NCBI GenBank assembly: GCA_007134165.1
Contig: SLLJ01000273.1
Location: forward strand, 1-6,239
Origin: Nitriliruptoraceae bacterium
GTDB taxonomy: Bacteria; Actinomycetota; Nitriliruptoria; Nitriliruptorales; Nitriliruptoraceae
Length of the DNA stretch: 6,239 bases
Direction: 5' to 3'
Shown: piece by piece, positions 1 to 5,524 of the stretch
How positions within the stretch are numbered: position 1 is the first letter of the stretch
Layout of the letters: the number at the start of each line of letters is the position of its first letter
Translations under genes and position numbers: made by a program
Notes under the pieces: generated by a model
Seen by the model: only the letters and a program-made list of their open reading frames with translations
Database searches by the model: none
What the model was told of the DNA's origin: nothing

Positions 1-37
1 ACCCGCTCGAGACCGTGACTGCGGGCGGGCCGGTCTC
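1..37. repeat. Dispersed hairpin repeat, copy A
   Basis: The first 18 bases (acccgctcgagaccgtga) recur exactly at 5525-5542, and the 15-base core at 4-18 also recurs at 2960-2974. After the core, GAGACCG (9-15) can pair with CGGTCTC (31-37) across a 15-nt loop. Copy B has the same geometry, with the same loop length but a different loop sequence, which suggests a conserved fold rather than chance. It lies downstream of the stop of the minus-strand kinase-like frame. The rest of 1-150 shows no convincing gene. It could be a REP-like element or a terminator without a clear U-tract. The function is inferred; the repetition and pairing are visible. Confidence 0.6.
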
Positions 38-150
38 AACGCCGAGCCGCGCATGGTCGCGATGCGGCGGAGCAAGCATGCAGGCGAGGCATGACCGCCC
101 CCTACCCGCTGGTCAGCACCTTGCGCATCGTCGCGTCGAGGACTCCTGCC

Positions 151-642
151 TCACGGGAGGGCTGACCCTCGCTGGCCGAAGCCCAGCTGCGGCTCCAAGC
201 GACGGATCAGGTCTTCGACCGGTTCGTCACCGGACAGCTCGATCGGCTCGTCCCGCCATGCCTCATAGGCGTCGGCTCGAGCCATCACCTGTTCCCACGA
301 CGGTGCCTGAACGTGCCCGAAGTCGCGCTGCCGGGCACTGAGCCGGCGCTGATGCTCATCGCTCGCCGGCGGGAGGAGCAGGACGAACCGGACATCGACC
401 TCAGCACGCCCGGCGACGTCTCGCCAGGTCTGTCGGGCAGCATCGCTGTCGTTGACGGCGTCCACGACCACCACGCGGCCGAGCAGCAGGTTCTGCTGCG
501 CAGCAGCACCGACGGCCTCGTAGGCCGCCACACCGACGGTCCAGCACGGTTCCAGCCCGGCCCGCAGCATCGCGTCCTCAACGGCGTCCACGGACAGGTG
601 GACCGCGCCAACACGCCGGGACAATACCGCCGCGCCCCGCAC
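151..642 (-). CDS. P-loop (AAA-type) small-molecule kinase-like frame lacking its Walker A; probably 5'-truncated
   Basis: The reading frame matches predicted kinases of the AAA/gluconate-kinase-like group: GAVHLSVDAVEDAML after the expected P-loop, a Walker B-like VVVVDAVND (D61), an arginine-rich lid (HQRRLSARQRD, about residues 97-107) and a C-terminal WEQVMAR...EAWRDEP segment. Such enzymes normally begin with a beta strand and GxxGxGKS/T. Here the open frame upstream back to a stop at 679-681 reads APIITAAVRGAAVLSRR, so a beta-strand-like IITAA remains but the lysine-containing loop is missing. The GTG at 642 has no visible ribosome binding site. The gene follows the hydrolase on the same strand after 74 nt, so it may be cotranscribed, but ATP binding should be lost. 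The loss lies next to the repeat beginning at 644. The family call is fairly sure, the exact substrate is unknown, and it is probably a pseudogene or remnant. Confidence 0.65.
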   Translation of the reverse strand: MRGAAVLSRRVGAVHLSVDAVEDAMLRAGLEPCWTVGVAAYEAVGAAAQQNLLLGRVVVVDAVNDSDAARQTWRDVAGRAEVDVRFVLLLPPASDEHQRRLSARQRDFGHVQAPSWEQVMARADAYEAWRDEPIELSGDEPVEDLIRRLEPQLGFGQRGSALP

Positions 643-643
643 G

Positions 644-696
644 GCAGCCGTGATGATGGGCGCCGGCCGTCGAGGACCTCAACGCCACATAGCGAC
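644..696. repeat. Direct repeat, copy 1 of 2 (partner 1845-1896)
   Basis: Bases 644-666 begin gcagccgtgatgatg, then one variable base, then gcgccgg; 22 of 23 bases match 1845-1867 in the same orientation. About 20 bases further on both copies also share a CATAGnGAC block (688-696 and 1888-1896), offset by one base, so the relationship appears to extend over roughly 50 bp with a diverged middle. This copy lies between the hydrolase stop and the kinase-like frame, exactly where kinase homology is lost. The two copies flank the hydrolase gene about 1.2 kb apart. The role is unknown. Confidence 0.55.
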
Positions 697-716
697 CCGG
701 TGTGAGCGTGCGACGG

Positions 717-1691
717 TCAGGACGATGAGCTCGGCATCCAAGCCCGGACCGCCGCGACGTACTCGTCGGTTCGTTCGACGGGCAGGAGGTGGCCGGCTCC
801 GGCGATCGGGTGAGGGGTCCAGCCCGGCCGTTGCGCGTGGAGTCGGTGAGAGGGCTGGTCGATGAGCGGGTCGTCGGTGCCCCAAAGCAGCAGCACCGGG
901 ACCCTCACCCGGTCGAGCAGCTGCATCGTGGACCGCTGATCGACGAACATCGCAGCCGTCGCCGATGCGAACGCCGTGACCGTACCGGCGAACCTCCGTG
1001 CGTCGATGCCCTGGAGCTCCTCGATCAGGACCGCGACCTGCTCTCGCGATACCCGTGTGAGGTCACCGCCGGCCGTGCTGGCACGCTCACCGGTGAACAT
1101 CTCTGCGGTCTCGACCTCGCGACGCAGGGACGATCGTTCACGAACCCACGGCACACGCAGAGCGAGTCGAGCCACCGGCGGGGCGCCGGCGAGGGCGGCA
1201 CGGCCGAGGGTGTGCCAGCCGAGGGCCTCGAAGCGGGCGGTCCGAGGCCACGGCAACGTCGGGGCGGCCAGCACCAGCCCCGACACCCGCGAGGGTGCGA
1301 GTTCGGCTGCCGACAGCGCGACGAGCCCGCCCATCGACCAGCTGTGGATCACCACGTGGCGGAGGTCGAGATGCTCGAGCAACGCACGGACGAAGGCAGC
1401 GTCAGCCCTCGGACGAGATCCTCGCCGGTAGGGCGCACCGGTGTGGCCAGTCAGTGTCCCGGGCGGATCTGCCGATACGACCGGGCCGAGCTCGCGCATC
1501 GCTGCGACCAGATCGACCCAGCCAGCAGCACTGGCGGTCATCGGTGGCACCAACACGTGGGTCGGTGCGTCATCGACCGGTTCCGTCGGGTCCCCGACCA
1601 GGTAGTGCACGGGCACGCCGGCGACCGACGTCAGCACGCTGCGAACGCCCGCCCACCGCGGGCACCTGTCGCCCCAGTCCTCGTAGCGCAC
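717..1691 (-). CDS. Alpha/beta hydrolase fold protein
   Basis: A complete 324-residue alpha/beta hydrolase, probably a cytosolic esterase, lactonase or similar; the substrate cannot be read from sequence. The catalytic triad is visible: nucleophile elbow HSWSMGG with Ser119 (first elbow Gly replaced by Ser), acid Asp274 in LLLWGTDDPLID, and His301 in GAGHLLPVE. Before the elbow come VLVPPMTASAAGWVDL (expected oxyanion region) and SADPPGTLTGHTG. Residues about 145-230 form the variable cap. No signal peptide is seen. The start used is GTG at 1691, with GAGGG four bases upstream. A GTG at residue 19 (VLTSVAGVPVHY) is closer to where many family members begin and is an alternative. The protein ends in four serines. 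A candidate promoter/operator lies at 1767-1787, and the truncated kinase-like frame lies downstream on the same strand. It is divergent from the DUF6157 gene. Confidence 0.88.
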   Translation of the reverse strand: MRYEDWGDRCPRWAGVRSVLTSVAGVPVHYLVGDPTEPVDDAPTHVLVPPMTASAAGWVDLVAAMRELGPVVSADPPGTLTGHTGAPYRRGSRPRADAAFVRALLEHLDLRHVVIHSWSMGGLVALSAAELAPSRVSGLVLAAPTLPWPRTARFEALGWHTLGRAALAGAPPVARLALRVPWVRERSSLRREVETAEMFTGERASTAGGDLTRVSREQVAVLIEELQGIDARRFAGTVTAFASATAAMFVDQRSTMQLLDRVRVPVLLLWGTDDPLIDQPSHRLHAQRPGWTPHPIAGAGHLLPVERTDEYVAAVRAWMPSSSS

Positions 1692-1766
1692 CAGCCCTCG
1701 ACTCCCACCGCCCGGGCAGGAGAACGAACGTCGTCCACGGCCGGCGACCGGTTCACGTCAGAATGA

Positions 1767-1787
1767 AGGGTATGTCGGCGCTGACAT
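1767..1787 (-). promoter_or_regulatory. Candidate promoter with overlapping operator palindrome for the hydrolase gene
   Basis: On the plus strand ATGTCGGCGCTGACAT (1772-1787) is a 16-bp palindrome broken only by one G/T pair, the size and symmetry of a typical dimeric-repressor operator such as those used by TetR-type regulators. Overlapping its left edge on the minus strand is TACCCT (1772-1767), which fits the actinobacterial -10 pattern TANNNT, about 75 bases before the hydrolase GTG. The palindrome would then lie between the -10 and -35 positions, where a bound protein would block transcription. No convincing -35 is seen, and no regulator gene is in the window. Confidence 0.35.
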
Positions 1788-1828
1788 GAGCGGCAGGACC
1801 CCGCAGCGACGCCGCGGACTTGATTTGC

Positions 1829-1861
1829 CACATCATGCCGACACGCAGCCGTGATGATGTG
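1829..1861. promoter_or_regulatory. Inverted repeat (8-bp stem, 17-nt loop)
   Basis: CACATCAT (1829-1836) is exactly complementary to ATGATGTG (1854-1861). The right arm lies inside the 23-base repeat also present at 644, but the left arm is unique to this place, so the hairpin is not part of the shared repeat. Lying in a divergent promoter region, it might be an operator or an RNA leader structure. It lacks the G/C-rich stem and T-run of an intrinsic terminator. Confidence 0.35.
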
Positions 1862-1896
1862 CGCCGGGTCCGGGCGCGACTGCCGCCCATAGGGAC
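1845..1896. repeat. Direct repeat, copy 2 of 2 (partner 644-696)
   Basis: Matches 644-666 at 22 of 23 bases (gcagccgtgatgatg, one variable base, gcgccgg) and shares a CATAGnGAC block about 20 bases further on, with a one-base offset. It stands in the spacer upstream of both the hydrolase and the DUF6157 gene, so the pair brackets the hydrolase gene with its candidate promoter. A match this long at this identity within 6 kb is unlikely by chance. It may mark duplication or insertion of the segment between the copies, or a dispersed regulatory element. Confidence 0.55.
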
Positions 1897-2006
1897 GTGG
1901 GTTGCAGATCAGCTCGGGGACGGCTTCTCATCCTGCGACGACCGGCCAACCAGGAACGCTTCCGTGGTTCCACGATGATCACCGGCGGGCCGTGTTCCGG
2001 GCCGGC

Positions 2007-2018
2007 TACGGTGCTGGT
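2007..2018 (+). promoter_or_regulatory. TANNNT -10 box for a probable leaderless DUF6157 transcript
   Basis: TACGGT (2007-2012) fits the actinobacterial -10 pattern and is followed by six bases and then ATG 2019, so transcription would start at or one base from the start codon. No Shine-Dalgarno sequence precedes the ATG, as expected for a leaderless message. The DinB-like gene at 4830 has the same arrangement with identical spacing. No clear -35 hexamer is visible. Confidence 0.45.
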
Positions 2019-2444
2019 ATGGAGAGCGTCGACTACACCGACACGTTCATCACCGTCGCGCCGGACACGGCAGCGACTGGCTGGGTCGTCCCGGCGCCGC
2101 GGCCGCAGGGGCCGACCGTGGCATCGGCGACCTACGAACTGGCTGCCCCGAACCCGTACCGGTTCCGATCGTCCGAGGTGGTCTTCACCGTCTGGGCCAA
2201 CCGGAGAGGGCTCCCCGCGGGGGAACGTGACGCTGCCTGGGGATCCTTCTTCTCCGAACCGCGTGCGTGTCTGCGGTCGAGCGATCTCGGGAAGCGCTTC
2301 GGGTGGGGTATTCACGCCGACGAACACGGCCGGATCGCGCTCCACGGCCTGGGAACGCCCGAGTACGAGCGCTTGGCATCGGGCCAGACGCCTGACGGCC
2401 GGCCGGTGAAGGTGGTCGCTGCGATGCGAAGCCGCCGCAGATGA
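2019..2444 (+). CDS. DUF6157 family protein
   Basis: A complete 141-residue soluble protein that I recognise as DUF6157, a family of unknown function. It shows the features I associate with that family: YTDTFITVAPD near the N-terminus (residues 6-16), a VVP-P---PTVA--TYEL stretch (23-41), PYRFRSSEVVFTVWA (47-61), ACLRSSDLGKRFGWGIH (83-99), the GRIALHG strand (104-110) and the C-terminal VKVVAAMRSRR (130-140). Its length is about what I expect for the family. The upstream in-frame codons back to 1902 (SGTASHPATTGQ and on) look unrelated to the family. The ATG at 2019 is favoured because the conserved region starts there and a TANNNT box sits six bases before it. It is followed after 69 nt by the YjbR-type gene on the same strand, so they may be cotranscribed. 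No enzymatic role can be assigned. Confidence 0.85.
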   Translation: MESVDYTDTFITVAPDTAATGWVVPAPRPQGPTVASATYELAAPNPYRFRSSEVVFTVWANRRGLPAGERDAAWGSFFSEPRACLRSSDLGKRFGWGIHADEHGRIALHGLGTPEYERLASGQTPDGRPVKVVAAMRSRRR

Positions 2445-2500
2445 TCATGCCGTAGTCGACCGGGTCGGCGCCCAGCAACGGCAGCACCAGCCGACGCGGC

Positions 2501-2507
2501 GAGGGAG
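2501..2507 (+). promoter_or_regulatory. Ribosome binding site for the YjbR-family gene
   Basis: GAGGGAG ends six bases before GTG 2514, a good Shine-Dalgarno at normal spacing. It favours the GTG over the in-frame ATG at 2529. Unlike the DUF6157 gene, this gene uses a leadered ribosome binding site, which fits translation from a shared upstream transcript. Confidence 0.6.
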
Positions 2508-2513
2508 CCACAG

Positions 2514-2912
2514 GTGGCACATCCCCGGATGTTCGACCCCGACGATCCGTTGCTGGCGCGTGTTCGCGCGCTCGCCTTCGCGCTGCCAGGCACGGACGAG
2601 AAAGTGTCGCACGGGCGTCCAGCCTTCTTCACGAAGAAGGTGTTCGCCTACTACGGCGCGGCGACCCGGAACGACGGCGCGTGGGTCGAGCACAAGCAGG
2701 CTGTCGTGATCCTTCCCAGTCCGGACGAGCGCCCCGCCCTGGAGGCCGACTCGCGCTTCTGGGTGCCTGCCTACCTTGGGCCAGCCGGGTGGCTCGGACT
2801 GGACCTCGACGAGCGGACCGACCTCGAGGAAGTGGCCGAACTGCTCGAGGACTCCTTCCGGCTCACCGCCCCCGCGCACCTCGTCACTGCACTCGAGCAG
2901 GTCAGGGAGTAG
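2514..2912 (+). CDS. MmcQ/YjbR family protein
   Basis: A complete 132-residue protein of the MmcQ/YjbR family, small proteins with a CyaY-like fold often annotated as DNA-binding though their cellular role is not settled. Visible family features are the N-terminal helix ending FALPGTDEKVSHGRPAFF (residues 22-39), then KKVFAYYG (41-48), VEHKQAVVILP (58-68), PAYLGPAGWLGLDLD (85-99) with its Gly-Trp turn, and the terminal LLEDSFRLTAPAHLV (110-124). There is no signal peptide or membrane segment. The GTG start is supported by GAGGGAG upstream. It lies 69 nt after the DUF6157 gene on the same strand and converges with the broken DUF5615 gene, the repeat hairpin lying between the two stops. The family assignment is firm; the biological role is unknown. 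Confidence 0.87.
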   Translation: MAHPRMFDPDDPLLARVRALAFALPGTDEKVSHGRPAFFTKKVFAYYGAATRNDGAWVEHKQAVVILPSPDERPALEADSRFWVPAYLGPAGWLGLDLDERTDLEEVAELLEDSFRLTAPAHLVTALEQVRE

Positions 2913-2959
2913 CGCCTGGCCAGGTCGCCATTCGTCTCGGCCGCCAAGCTCATCAGCGA

Positions 2960-2994
2960 CGCTCGAGACCGTGACGATGTGCGGGTCGGTCTCG
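2960..2994. repeat. Dispersed hairpin repeat, copy B
   Basis: cgctcgagaccgtga (2960-2974) is identical to 4-18 and 5528-5542. CGAGACCG (2964-2971) pairs perfectly with CGGTCTCG (2987-2994), an 8-bp G/C-rich stem around a 15-nt loop. Copy A keeps a 7-bp version of this stem and the same loop length despite loop changes. It lies between the convergent stops of the YjbR-family gene (2912) and the DUF5615 pseudogene (3030), the expected place for a bidirectional terminator or REP-type element. No T-run follows. Confidence 0.6.
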
Positions 2995-3029
2995 CCGCTC
3001 ACTCGCGCAGAACACCTGTCGGGCTGTGG

Positions 3030-3400
3030 TCAGAGGGGGTGGGGCCGCCGAACCCGAAGTTCGCCGTCGCGCCAGACGGCGATGCATCCTTGCAGGTCGT
3101 CGAATCCGACCTCTGACGCGATACGTTCGGCAGCGTGTCGGATCGCTCGTGGGGACTGATGGTCGAGGCGTATCACCAGCACTCCGGCCTGGGTGCCCGG
3201 CGGGTAGGTCCGGATGTCGCCCAGCCCACGGTCGAGCGTGACGAGCAGCCGATCGTGGGCCGTCGCACCGGCGAGTACTGCCGGATCCTTCGCTCCTCGA
3301 AGGCCTTGGTCCCGAACCGTGTCCACGTCGCGGCCCACGCCAGCGAACACGTCGATGACCGAGCGGAGTCCGGCAGGTTCTCGTCGAGCTTGATCCTCAC
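3030..3400 (-). pseudogene. DUF5615 PIN-like toxin-type gene, frameshifted
   Basis: The start frame from GTG 3400 reads MRIKLDENLPDSA, the hallmark N-terminus of DUF5615, then becomes nonsense. The rest of the domain continues in another frame as SVIDVFAGVGRDVDTVRDQG, LLVTLDRGLGDIRTYPPGT and QAGVLVIRLDHQSP, ending at the stop at 3030. Restoring one base near 3362-3366 rejoins them as DSA-SVIDV, matching the intact homologue at 5708-6082. The PIN-like acidic residues (D6 of LDENLP, the aspartates of TLDRGLGD) are all encoded. DUF5615 proteins are generally regarded as toxin partners of DUF433 antitoxins, with presumed RNase activity. The GTG overlaps the stop of the upstream DUF433 gene by four bases (GTGA), typical of translational coupling. 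A sequencing error is the alternative to real inactivation. Confidence 0.8.
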
Positions 3401-3633
3401 GTGGATGCGACGGCCGGGTACTCGTCACGTGCGAGCTCGGCGCCGTATGCCGCAGCCGCCCGGATGCCTTCGACTCTCAGGGTCGGGTACTCCGCCAGGA
3501 TGTCGTCCTCGGCCATCCCATTCGCCAGCGCGTCGAGGATGCTGGCGACCAGGATGCGAGTGCCGCGCACGGTCGCCTGACCGTGGCACACCTGGGGGTC
3601 ACGCACGATCAAGGCGCGGTGCTCGTCGGTCAT
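3397..3633 (-). CDS. DUF433 domain antitoxin-like protein
   Basis: A complete 78-residue DUF433 protein. It starts MTDEHRALIVRDPQVCHG, followed by the signature VRGTRILVASILDALANG (residues 22-39), then AEDDILAEYPTL (41-52) and VEGIRAAAAYGAELARDE (54-71). DUF433 proteins have a helix-turn-helix-like fold, are usually paired with DUF5615 or PIN toxins, and are thought to neutralise the partner and bind their own promoter. The ATG at 3633 is chosen because the family N-terminus begins there; the open frame runs on to 4164 across the integrase region but that extension is not family-like. No strong Shine-Dalgarno is seen. Its stop shares GTGA with the start of the broken DUF5615 gene. About 60% of residues appear shared with the second DUF433 copy at the right edge. 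With its toxin broken it may be an orphan antitoxin. Confidence 0.87.
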   Translation of the reverse strand: MTDEHRALIVRDPQVCHGQATVRGTRILVASILDALANGMAEDDILAEYPTLRVEGIRAAAAYGAELARDEYPAVAST

Positions 3634-3662
3634 CGTCGTCGGCCTAGCTCGGGTGCCTGAAG

Positions 3663-3668
3663 ATCGTA
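3663..3668 (-). promoter_or_regulatory. Possible -10 box for the DUF433 gene
   Basis: The minus strand reads TACGAT here, fitting TANNNT, about 30 bases upstream of the DUF433 ATG at 3633. A start roughly seven bases downstream would give a short leader. No matching -35 is recognisable, so this is only a candidate. Confidence 0.25.
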
Positions 3669-3789
3669 CGCCGCTGCCCGGTGGCCGTCCCCGCTCTCCA
3701 CAGCAGGTCGCTGGTCGCTCGGAGCCATCTCGCTCTGGTGGGCAGCGCAGGCTGATGGTGGTGGCGCCACACCCCGCCGCCAGGCCAGC

Positions 3790-4702
3790 ATGTCCGCCGC
3801 CACGCTCGACCTTCCTTGCCGCCAGGCCGGTACGGCACCGTGGGCAGCCGTCGCGTTCGCTGTGAGCTCTTCCTCGCCGGGGACGCGGCAGGCAGACGCC
3901 ACCCAACTGCGCTTGTGGTTCGACTGCTGCTCCCAGCATCAGCTCGAGCCGCTGGCCCATGTCCGCCGCCCCCACGTTGAGCTCTCTGCCCGCGACCTGG
4001 AAGCCAGAAGTCTCGCCCCGGCCACCGTTGCCCTCAAGCTGGTCGTGATCACCGCGTTCCACCGTGACTTGCGTCGAGGAGCAGCTCATCGAACACTCAC
4101 CAGCGGTGCACGTACGTCCCCCCAAGGTCGCCCAGGAGTCCACTCGGCTCGGCCTCGACCGCACCCGAGCTCGGCGCCTTGCTAGTCCAGGCCGGGCTGG
4201 CCGGCGGCAACGACCACGTCCTGGCGTGCCTGCTCGCGCTCAACGCACAACGGGTGTCCGAAGCCTGTGGCGCGGATCTGACCGACCTCGCGCTCGCCGA
4301 CAGCCACCGCACCCTGCGCCACGTTGGCAAGGGCAACCACAAAGCGCTGATCCCGCTCGCCCCAAGAACGATGCGGGCCATCAACAGCGCCGTCGGGAAC
4401 GCACCGACGGGCCGCTGCTCGCTCGCGGTGATCGCAGCCGGTTGGATCGGCACGCTGCTGGACGGATCGTCCGCCGGCTCGCGAAACGGGCCGGGATGGA
4501 CGGGGCGATCTCCCCGCACTCGCTGCGGCACGCGGCGATCACCGCCGCGCTCGACGCCGGCTGCAGCCTCCGGGACGTCCAGGACTTCGCACGGCATGCC
4601 GACCCACGCCAGACCCGCCGCTACGACCGGGCCCGCGGCGCACTTGAACGGAACCCCACGTACATCGCCACCTACCTTGCCGGAGCGACAGGCGCCCGGT
4701 AG
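3790..4702 (+). pseudogene. XerC/D-like tyrosine recombinase, three frameshifts
   Basis: The parts of one site-specific integrase are spread over three frames. Frame one from ATG 3790 gives the N-terminal core-binding domain (TRQADATQLRLWFDCC, RPHVELSARDLEAR, LAPATVALKLVVITAFHRD). An extra base near 4067 moves it to VEEQLIEHSPAVHVRPPKVA and GLDRT. An extra C near 4166 moves it to ELGALLVQAGLAGG, LALNAQRVSEACGADL and HVGKGNHKALIPLAPRTMRAI. A missing base near 4396 moves it to ERTDGPLLARG, AGRIVRRLAKRAG, SPHSLRHAAITAALDAG, FARHADPRQTRRYDRARG and a stop at 4700-4702. All catalytic positions are present: first Arg in QRVSEA, Lys in VGKGNHK, HSLRH for H-x-x-R, the His of ARHADPR, and Tyr in RRYDR. 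It resembles an integrase type common on actinobacterial mobile elements. As written it cannot be translated whole. Raw read errors remain an alternative. Confidence 0.85.
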
Positions 4703-4817
4703 AGGATCCATCGATGGCCACGGGAGGCCGCCGCACATAGTGGTACCGGCTGCGCCACCGCGGGGAGCCGTTCTGCGGCGGCATCGGTTTCGCCGGTCGC
4801 TGATGTGGCGCTACGAG

Positions 4818-4829
4818 TAGGTTGCTCGC
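4818..4829 (+). promoter_or_regulatory. TANNNT -10 box for a probable leaderless DinB-like gene transcript
   Basis: TAGGTT (4818-4823) is followed by six bases and ATG 4830, the same spacing as at the DUF6157 gene, with no Shine-Dalgarno sequence before the ATG. This fits a leaderless transcript starting at or beside the start codon. No clear -35 is visible. Confidence 0.45.
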
Positions 4830-5462
4830 ATGGATGCGACGTCGTACCTGTCAACCGCGGCCGTGGCGCTGCGGTTGATCGGCGAGCCGGTGGTAGCCCA
4901 GCGATGGACCGAGGACAGCGCGCTCGACGGGTACACGATCGGAGGACTGGCTGGTCACCTCGCGCGTGCGGTGCTGACGGTCGATCGCTACCTCGACGGT
5001 GCGGGAGGGTCGGGCGATCCCGTCGATGCGGCGGGCTACTTCGTTCGGGTGCTCGGTGATCACCATCCGCTCACCAGCGAGCTTCACACTTCTGTGCGTC
5101 ACCGTGCGACGCAGGAAGCGGCTGATGGGCCGGGCCCACTGCTCGCGCGACTCCGCCAGGCTCGCGAGGCATTGCAGGAGCGTCTTGTCGAGGTGGACCC
5201 TGCGCAACAGCTGGCGGTGCTCGATGGGGTGGTGATGAGTGTCGAAGCCTACCTGCAGACACGTCTGGTCGAGCTCGTCATCCACATCGATGACCTGGCG
5301 GTCAGCGTCGGTCTCGACCTCGGCGACGACATCGAGCCGGAGGCCTTCGCCACTGTCGCTTCGGTCCTCGCACAACTCGCGGCCGCGCGGGAGGGTGGCC
5401 TTGCAACGGTTCGTAGCCTCGCCCGGCGCGAGCGGCAGCCACACGCGGTGCGGGCGCTGTGA
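4830..5462 (+). CDS. Maleylpyruvate isomerase / DinB-like (MDMPI) family protein, probably thiol- and metal-dependent
   Basis: A complete 210-residue cytosolic protein of the mycothiol-dependent maleylpyruvate isomerase/DinB superfamily, a four-helix-bundle fold using a bound metal with mycothiol as cofactor; exact reactions are known for few members. The N-terminal helix is followed by YTIGGLAGHLARAV (residues 35-48) with candidate ligand His43. A helix carrying TRLVELVIHIDDLA (144-157) gives Glu148 and His152, four residues apart as in the characterised Corynebacterium enzyme (His52, Glu144, His148). The protein ends in VRSLARRERQPHAVRAL, a tail I associate with actinobacterial members. ATG 4830 is supported by TAGGTT six bases upstream. 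It stands alone on the plus strand between the dead recombinase and the second DUF433/DUF5615 module, and its frame is clean despite its broken neighbour. The fold call is firm; the substrate is unknown. Confidence 0.83.
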   Translation: MDATSYLSTAAVALRLIGEPVVAQRWTEDSALDGYTIGGLAGHLARAVLTVDRYLDGAGGSGDPVDAAGYFVRVLGDHHPLTSELHTSVRHRATQEAADGPGPLLARLRQAREALQERLVEVDPAQQLAVLDGVVMSVEAYLQTRLVELVIHIDDLAVSVGLDLGDDIEPEAFATVASVLAQLAAAREGGLATVRSLARRERQPHAVRAL

Positions 5463-5524
5463 CGTATCCCCGACGTCAAGGGCTTCCCCAACAGCCGAAG
5501 CCTCAACCTCGCTCGATCGCTGCA

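Larger units (their letters stand above)
1692..2018. other. Divergent intergenic region between hydrolase and DUF6157 genes
   Basis: These 327 bases separate two genes transcribed away from each other. They contain the near-perfect palindrome at 1772-1787, a hairpin at 1829-1861, the second copy of the 50-bp repeat (1845-1896) and the TANNNT box of the DUF6157 gene (2007-2012). Short open frames occur, the longest obvious one being 47 codons from ATG 1835. None has a clear ribosome binding site or recognisable product, so I call no gene here. Confidence 0.6.

Noticed and set aside
789..1766. 325-codon plus-strand open frame opposite the hydrolase
   Set aside because: It is the antisense shadow of a gene with a full catalytic triad, and its composition (Arg/Gly/His-rich, low hydrophobic order) is not protein-like.
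1835..1978. A 47-codon plus-strand frame starting MPTRSRDDVRRVRARLPP, faintly like a MmcQ/YjbR N-terminus
   Set aside because: The resemblance covers about ten residues only, there is no ribosome binding site, and the frame overlaps the repeat and hairpin. Not enough for a gene or fragment call.
2445..2520. Minus-strand peptide LVLPLLGADPVDYGMI, reminiscent of the LG-DPV-FG-I motif of DctM-type permeases
   Set aside because: Only about 16 residues, with nothing family-like on either side in any frame. It could be chance in a G/C-rich spacer.
3634..4164. Long N-terminal extension of the DUF433 frame (open from 4164)
   Set aside because: The frame runs antisense to the recombinase and has no domain-like sequence. 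The DUF433 N-terminus begins at ATG 3633, and high GC keeps antisense frames open.
4708..4717. Perfect 10-bp palindrome CCATCGATGG after the recombinase stop
   Set aside because: Short palindromes of this size are expected by chance. There is no second copy and no spacing to a promoter that would suggest a site.
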